From an uncultured Eubacterium sp. (GTDB lineage: Bacteria > Bacillota > Clostridia > Peptostreptococcales > Anaerovoracaceae), in contig UQNP01000053.1 of assembly GCA_900542385.1 (NCBI GenBank), forward strand, positions 1-10,654: a DNA stretch of 10,654 bases. Direction: 5' to 3'. Below, piece by piece: positions 7,690 to 10,654 of the stretch. Position numbers and translations under genes: made by a program. The first letter of the stretch is position 1. Every line of letters starts with the position of its first letter. The notes beneath the pieces were generated by a model. It was not told where the DNA came from and did not search any database. It saw only the letters and a program-made list of their open reading frames with translations.

Positions 7690-10214
7690 AGAAAAGATTA
7701 GCGGCTATACTGCTGAGTCTGTCCATGGTGCTGACGCTGATACCTGCGGCTGCCTTTGCGGCTGGAATGCAGAGTGGAACCGCAAGCCTAACGGTCAACC
7801 AGAGCAAAGTCGCCTTTGCAGGTCATGAATGGCGGGTGATCGGAGATGGAACAAGCGGTGTGTATCCGCAGGAAGGTCACATTACACTATTGGCGGCAAA
7901 TCTGGATCAGGAATTTCAAAATGTCAGATTCCGTACTAGTGGCGGTTACAATCTTCCAAATTCAAAATGGTACAGCGGTATTATGTATTACGTCAACAAC
8001 CCGTCCGGCATGAGCAACTGGACAACACCCAACGAATACGCCGGGAGCATCCTGCAGCAAAAGATGGTGGAGATCGCAAACAGCTTCCCCACAAAGGAGC
8101 AGGCTGTCATTACTGAAAGGGATTTGGCAAGCGGAGCAGATAGCAACAATAACTGGTCATCTGGAAAGAGTAACAGTGAATATCTAGACGGAATCGCCGG
8201 GCAGGGGATATCCGATCAAAAGCTGTGGGCTATATCATATGATGAGGCGAAAAAAACGATAAATGATACTGCGGTGCTTTCCTTTGGAAGTAACTGGTGG
8301 CTGCGCTCTTCTTACACCCGCGATGGGGCCAGTGTCTGGTTTGTCTACAGTTCGGGTAATATAAACATCAATTCTGTGGGCAACTGGATTGGCAACGCAG
8401 CCCGTCCCGCTTTGAGTTTAAATCTGGAATCTGTCCTCTTCACCTCTGATGCAAGTGAAACGGGCGGAAAATCTACTGCGGCCGTAGGGAGCGGTCTGAT
8501 CGGCATGGAGGGAACTTCCGGCACGATAAAATTCACCATGCAGGACAGCTCGCAAACGCTGACCGTCAATGCAACGGCTTCTCAAAGTACGCAGACAGGG
8601 TCAACGCTCTCCTTTACCTATTCCAATGCGACTACAGGAAGAAACCAGTATGTTTCCTGCGTATTGACGGATACGGATGGCAATGTAAAATATTATGGCA
8701 AGCTGGCGGACAGTTCCAGTGCGGCAAGCGGTAATCTGTCCGTTCCTCTGGCTGGGGTAGAGAACGAAACCTATACGCTGCAAATCTTCTCAGAAGAAGC
8801 CAACGGGTATCTATATACAGACTTTTGCAGCCAGCCGGTCACAATGACGGTAACGGTTTCGGACGGCTTCGGTACGGTGAGCAATTTCGGCGGAACAGTT
8901 TTGCATGAACACAACTGGTCCACGGAGTGGAACAGCGACGACGACTACCACTGGCATGAATGTGCAGCGGATAACTGCCCGGTTACGGATAACAGCCAGA
9001 AGGACGGATACGCGGCGCACAGCTACGATCAGCAGGTTGTTTCCGATACCTACCTTGAGTCAGCAGCTACCTGTACAGCCCCGGCGAAGTATTATTGCTC
9101 CTGCGTATGCGGCGCTAAGGGAACAGAAACCTTTGAAAACGGAGATGCTCTTGGCCACAGCTGGGGCAGTTGGCAGAGCAACGGGGACGGTACGCACACC
9201 CGCATCTGTCAAAATTGTAACAATGAAGAGACAGAAAATTGTTCCGGCGGCACCGCTACCTGTCAGGAACGGGCGATCTGTTCCACCTGCGGCAATGAGT
9301 ACGGAACGATTGGAGAACATGCCCTGACTGAACATGCCTATAAGGCGCCGACCTGCACGGAAACGGGCAATCAGCAATATTGGAAGTGCTCCACGTGCCA
9401 TGCTCTGTTCTCCGACGCACAGGGAAATGTCGAGACCACGATGGAAGCTATTACGATTGCGCAGACAGGGCATGATTGGGATAAGCCGGTTTGGGACTGG
9501 TCCGATGATGGAAAGACCGCTTCGGCGATATTTACCTGTCAAAACGACAGCACACATACCCAAAGTCTGAAAGCGGATATTACAAGTGAAGTAAAAAAAT
9601 CCGCCACCTGCACCGAAGCCGGAATGAAAGTCTGCACAGCAAAGGTGACATTCAATGAGACGATGTACAGCGATCAAAAGGATGTGGAAGTCAGCCCGTT
9701 GGGACATTCCATGCAAAAGACTGATCGTGTGGACGCTACCTGCACAGCTCCGGGCAAGGCAGCTTACTTTACCTGTGAGACCTGCGGCAAGCATTTTGAA
9801 GATGAAGCAGGGAACACGGAGATTACAGATCTTGATGAATATGGAATCATTCCGGCAGCCGGTCATAAAGTAGGAACAGCATGGGAATCAGACGAGAGCG
9901 GCCACTGGAATGAATGTGTCAACTGCGGGGACAGGATGAACGAGACCGACCACACTTTTGAGTGGGTAATCGATAAAGAGGCAACCGCAACCGAAGCAGG
10001 TTTGAGGCATGAGGAATGTACCGTCTGCGGTTATGCGAAGGCTGCAGTAGAAATTCCGGTGGCGGGAACAACAGGAGATGACCCTACAGGAAATACCGAT
10101 TCTACCAAGACAGGCGATGACAGCAATATGGCGCTGATAGCTGCCGTTGCGTTAATGGCAGCAGCGGGAGCGGCAGGTGCGCTCATCTACAGAGGCAGGA
10201 GAAAAGAAAGTTAA
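7686..10214 (+). CDS. Sortase-type cell-surface protein with DUF6273-like (lectin-fold) domain and His/Cys repeats
   Basis: This is an 842-residue exported protein. Residues 1-26 form a Sec signal peptide (KKR, hydrophobic core, AFA-A cleavage). Residues about 33-246 resemble DUF6273, the C-type-lectin/FGE-like fold seen in Clostridia surface proteins: VAFAGHEWRVIG near the start, then WWLRSS (204-209) and ARPALSLN (239-246). Residues 265-400 look beta-rich and Ser/Thr-rich. Residues 407-790 hold degenerate repeats with H..W..D..H...C motifs, CxxC pairs and the signature (A/P)TCT-(A/E)-x-G at 461, 555, 640 and 684, plus a Cys-less copy at 766. The C-terminus has TKTGD (807-811), a hydrophobic helix (815-835) and RGRRKES, a variant of the (N/S)PKTGD sortase signal lacking the proline. 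It is coupled to the four-Cys gene. Isoleucine codons are 9 ATA, 12 ATC and 11 ATT, unlike gyrB, which suggests acquisition. It is probably an adhesin or binding protein; the ligand is unknown. Confidence 0.88.
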   Translation: MKKRLAAILLSLSMVLTLIPAAAFAAGMQSGTASLTVNQSKVAFAGHEWRVIGDGTSGVYPQEGHITLLAANLDQEFQNVRFRTSGGYNLPNSKWYSGIMYYVNNPSGMSNWTTPNEYAGSILQQKMVEIANSFPTKEQAVITERDLASGADSNNNWSSGKSNSEYLDGIAGQGISDQKLWAISYDEAKKTINDTAVLSFGSNWWLRSSYTRDGASVWFVYSSGNININSVGNWIGNAARPALSLNLESVLFTSDASETGGKSTAAVGSGLIGMEGTSGTIKFTMQDSSQTLTVNATASQSTQTGSTLSFTYSNATTGRNQYVSCVLTDTDGNVKYYGKLADSSSAASGNLSVPLAGVENETYTLQIFSEEANGYLYTDFCSQPVTMTVTVSDGFGTVSNFGGTVLHEHNWSTEWNSDDDYHWHECAADNCPVTDNSQKDGYAAHSYDQQVVSDTYLESAATCTAPAKYYCSCVCGAKGTETFENGDALGHSWGSWQSNGDGTHTRICQNCNNEETENCSGGTATCQERAICSTCGNEYGTIGEHALTEHAYKAPTCTETGNQQYWKCSTCHALFSDAQGNVETTMEAITIAQTGHDWDKPVWDWSDDGKTASAIFTCQNDSTHTQSLKADITSEVKKSATCTEAGMKVCTAKVTFNETMYSDQKDVEVSPLGHSMQKTDRVDATCTAPGKAAYFTCETCGKHFEDEAGNTEITDLDEYGIIPAAGHKVGTAWESDESGHWNECVNCGDRMNETDHTFEWVIDKEATATEAGLRHEECTVCGYAKAAVEIPVAGTTGDDPTGNTDSTKTGDDSNMALIAAVALMAAAGAAGALIYRGRRKES
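8283..8423 (+). other. Putative variable tip of the DUF6273-like domain
   Basis: Codons 200-246 run from FGSNWWLRSS to ARPALSLN. Between the two conserved ends lies a stretch rich in Ser, Asn, Tyr and Trp (YTRDGASVW, then SSGNININSVGNWIGN). In this fold the corresponding segment forms the exposed surface and differs strongly among paralogues. No template repeat or reverse transcriptase is present in the window. Confidence 0.45.
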
Positions 10215-10260
10215 AAACAGTCAATAATCAATGCTTATGATCCGGATTTTTTAAAGTGAA

Positions 10261-10295
10261 TATCGTGAAAGCCTGCAAAAAAGGCTTTCACGATA
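10261..10295. repeat. Perfect 13-bp hairpin TATCGTGAAAGCC / GGCTTTCACGATA
   Basis: Arms 10261-10273 and 10283-10295 are perfectly complementary around a 9-nt A-rich loop. There is no T-tract on either side, so it is not a standard terminator. It may protect the 3' end of the surface-protein mRNA or be a protein-binding site. CTTTCACGATAA at 10285-10296 recurs at 10376-10387. Confidence 0.75.
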
Positions 10296-10298
10296 ACA

Positions 10299-10330
10299 CC
10301 CCTTGATATGGAGGGGGGGATATCTTTTTT
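10299..10330 (+). terminator. Possible terminator of the surface-protein operon
   Basis: CCCCTT (10299-10304) can pair with GAGGGG (10311-10316). Alternatively GATAT (10305-10309) can pair with ATATC (10320-10324), directly followed by six T (10325-10330). Neither fold is ideal: the GC-rich one is 8 bases from the T-tract and the adjacent one is AT-only. Seven consecutive G are at 10313-10319. Confidence 0.4.
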
Positions 10331-10345
10331 CTTCCCAAATTTATG

Positions 10346-10387
10346 TGTGAAAGCGAAGAAAGCATAAAAATGAAACTTTCACGATAA
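10346..10387. repeat. Second, shorter copy of the GTGAAAG/CTTTCAC inverted pair
   Basis: GTGAAAG (10347-10353) and CTTTCAC (10376-10382) are complementary around a 22-nt A-rich loop. The right arm continues as CTTTCACGATAA, identical over 12 nt to the right arm of the hairpin 91 bp upstream. Confidence 0.55.
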
Positions 10388-10429
10388 AGCAAAACAAAAA
10401 AGCATCAAAATACCGGACAGGGGTACCGT

Positions 10430-10584
10430 TCATTACCTACATTACCCAGCATAAATACAGGCACCGGATAAATCCACATGCGTCACACAACGCAAACACC
10501 GGCACCGGATAGATCCGCTTCGCCCCAATATCAATGCCCTCACCCACTACCCCCCCCGCCTCAACGCATACATCACACAAGCAC
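10430..10584 (+). other. C-rich, G-poor intergenic stretch, possible Rho-utilisation region
   Basis: Part of the gene-free region 10215-10654. From 10521 to 10580 the plus strand has 31 C and only 4 G, including eight consecutive C at 10550-10557. C-rich, G-poor, unstructured RNA is the known preference of Rho, so backup termination of transcription from the surface operon is plausible. I see no coding potential here on either strand. Confidence 0.35.
10460..10516. repeat. Direct repeat GGCACCGGATARATCC, two copies
   Basis: The copies at 10460-10475 and 10501-10516 differ in one base over 16 and start 41 bp apart. A shorter echo, TACCGGACA, starts at 10411. Function unknown. Confidence 0.6.
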
Positions 10585-10607
10585 GATGTAAACATTGACA
10601 TTACATC
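10585..10607. promoter_or_regulatory. Operator-like palindrome GATGTAA-N9-TTACATC over the -35
   Basis: The arms 10585-10591 and 10601-10607 are perfectly complementary, centred on the -35 of the terminal promoter. Within it, 10587-10600 matches the catabolite-response consensus TGWAANCGNTNWCA at all specified positions except the central G, which is A. A dimeric repressor site is the simplest reading; CcpA is possible but doubtful because the CG core is lost. Confidence 0.5.
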
Positions 10608-10623
10608 AAGGCTTTGCTATAAT
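10595..10623 (+). promoter_or_regulatory. Full-consensus sigma-A promoter directed out of the window
   Basis: TTGACA (10595-10600), an exact 17-bp spacer and TATAAT (10618-10623), with the TG of an extended -10 at 10615-10616. Transcription would start near 10630. The early transcript can fold CTGT (10628-10631) on ACAG (10637-10640). The downstream gene is outside the window. A promoter this strong suits an rRNA operon or another highly expressed or tightly repressed gene. Confidence 0.85.
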
Positions 10624-10654
10624 CCTCCTGTGATTTACAGACAGACCCCATAAA

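Noticed and set aside
8010..8400. Diversity-generating retroelement template within the window
   Set aside because: Only the short AACTGG string recurs (for example near 8017, 8150, 8293, 8383). No long near-copy differing at adenines and no reverse transcriptase are present.
9060..9866. 268-codon open frame on the minus strand inside the surface-protein gene
   Set aside because: It lies wholly within a well-supported gene. Its length follows from the repeated composition of the His/Cys repeats, and it shows no motif or start signal.
8905..9873. Plus-strand frames of 72-140 codons within the repeats
   Set aside because: They are +1 shadows of the surface-protein frame, Arg/Thr/Pro-rich with no ribosome binding site. 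They could suggest a frameshift, but the main frame is intact throughout.
10466..10478. DnaA box near a gyrase locus
   Set aside because: AAATCCACA matches TTATCCACA at only seven of nine positions, and no cluster of boxes exists in the window.
10430..10584. CRISPR-like array
   Set aside because: Only two 16-nt copies and an irregular third echo, with unequal spacing and no typical repeat length.

Overview
The window looks like a chromosomal segment from a low-to-moderate GC Firmicute, most likely a gut or host-associated member of the Clostridia. The grounds are strong AGGAGG-type ribosome binding sites, heavy AGA and ATA codon use in the housekeeping genes, a Gram-positive-length GyrB and a GyrA with an 'SRGGKG-like' C-terminal repeat, and a Gram-positive wall-anchored surface protein. 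I cannot name the genus from sequence alone.

Region 1 (1-255) is AT-rich and carries a long terminator-like hairpin (69-116), probably closing an upstream gene, and then an extended -10 promoter (188-216). Region 2 (256-6999) is one tightly packed same-strand unit: gyrB, gyrA, trpS and a 410-residue regulator. The gaps are 18, 22 and 41 nt, with no terminator between the genes. GyrB and GyrA form DNA gyrase and TrpS charges tRNA-Trp. The regulator has a DNA-binding domain at each end (an excisionase/MerR-like HTH at the N-terminus and a LuxR/GerE HTH at the C-terminus). The unit ends in a GC-rich hairpin at 7004-7036.

Region 3 (7000-7341) has no convincing gene but is densely structured. It holds a perfect 17-bp inverted repeat (7062-7078 / 7129-7145) whose left arm abuts a consensus TATAAT and whose right arm contains a Shine-Dalgarno sequence, a doubtful 55-codon ORF, a weak U-tract hairpin and a strong GC-rich terminator (7265-7313).

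Region 4 (7342-10214) is a two-gene, translationally coupled operon. It encodes a small four-cysteine protein of unknown function and an 842-residue exported protein. The large protein has a signal peptide, an N-terminal domain of the DUF6273 / C-type-lectin-like kind (WWLRS...ARPAL), a beta-rich spacer, five degenerate His/Cys repeats and a sortase-type tail (TKTGD, hydrophobic helix, basic end). Isoleucine codon use changes sharply here relative to gyrB, which suggests an accessory or acquired module beside a housekeeping operon.

Region 5 (10215-10654) contains no gene. It has a perfect 13-bp hairpin with echoes downstream, a possible terminator, a C-rich/G-poor stretch with a 16-nt direct repeat, and at the very end a fully consensus promoter (TTGACA-17-TATAAT with TG extension) whose -35 sits inside a palindromic operator-like site. 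That promoter fires out of the window. A gyrase-adjacent rRNA operon, as in Bacillus subtilis, is one possibility. The best candidates for something undescribed are the 7000-7341 regulatory segment and the four-Cys/surface-protein operon it precedes.
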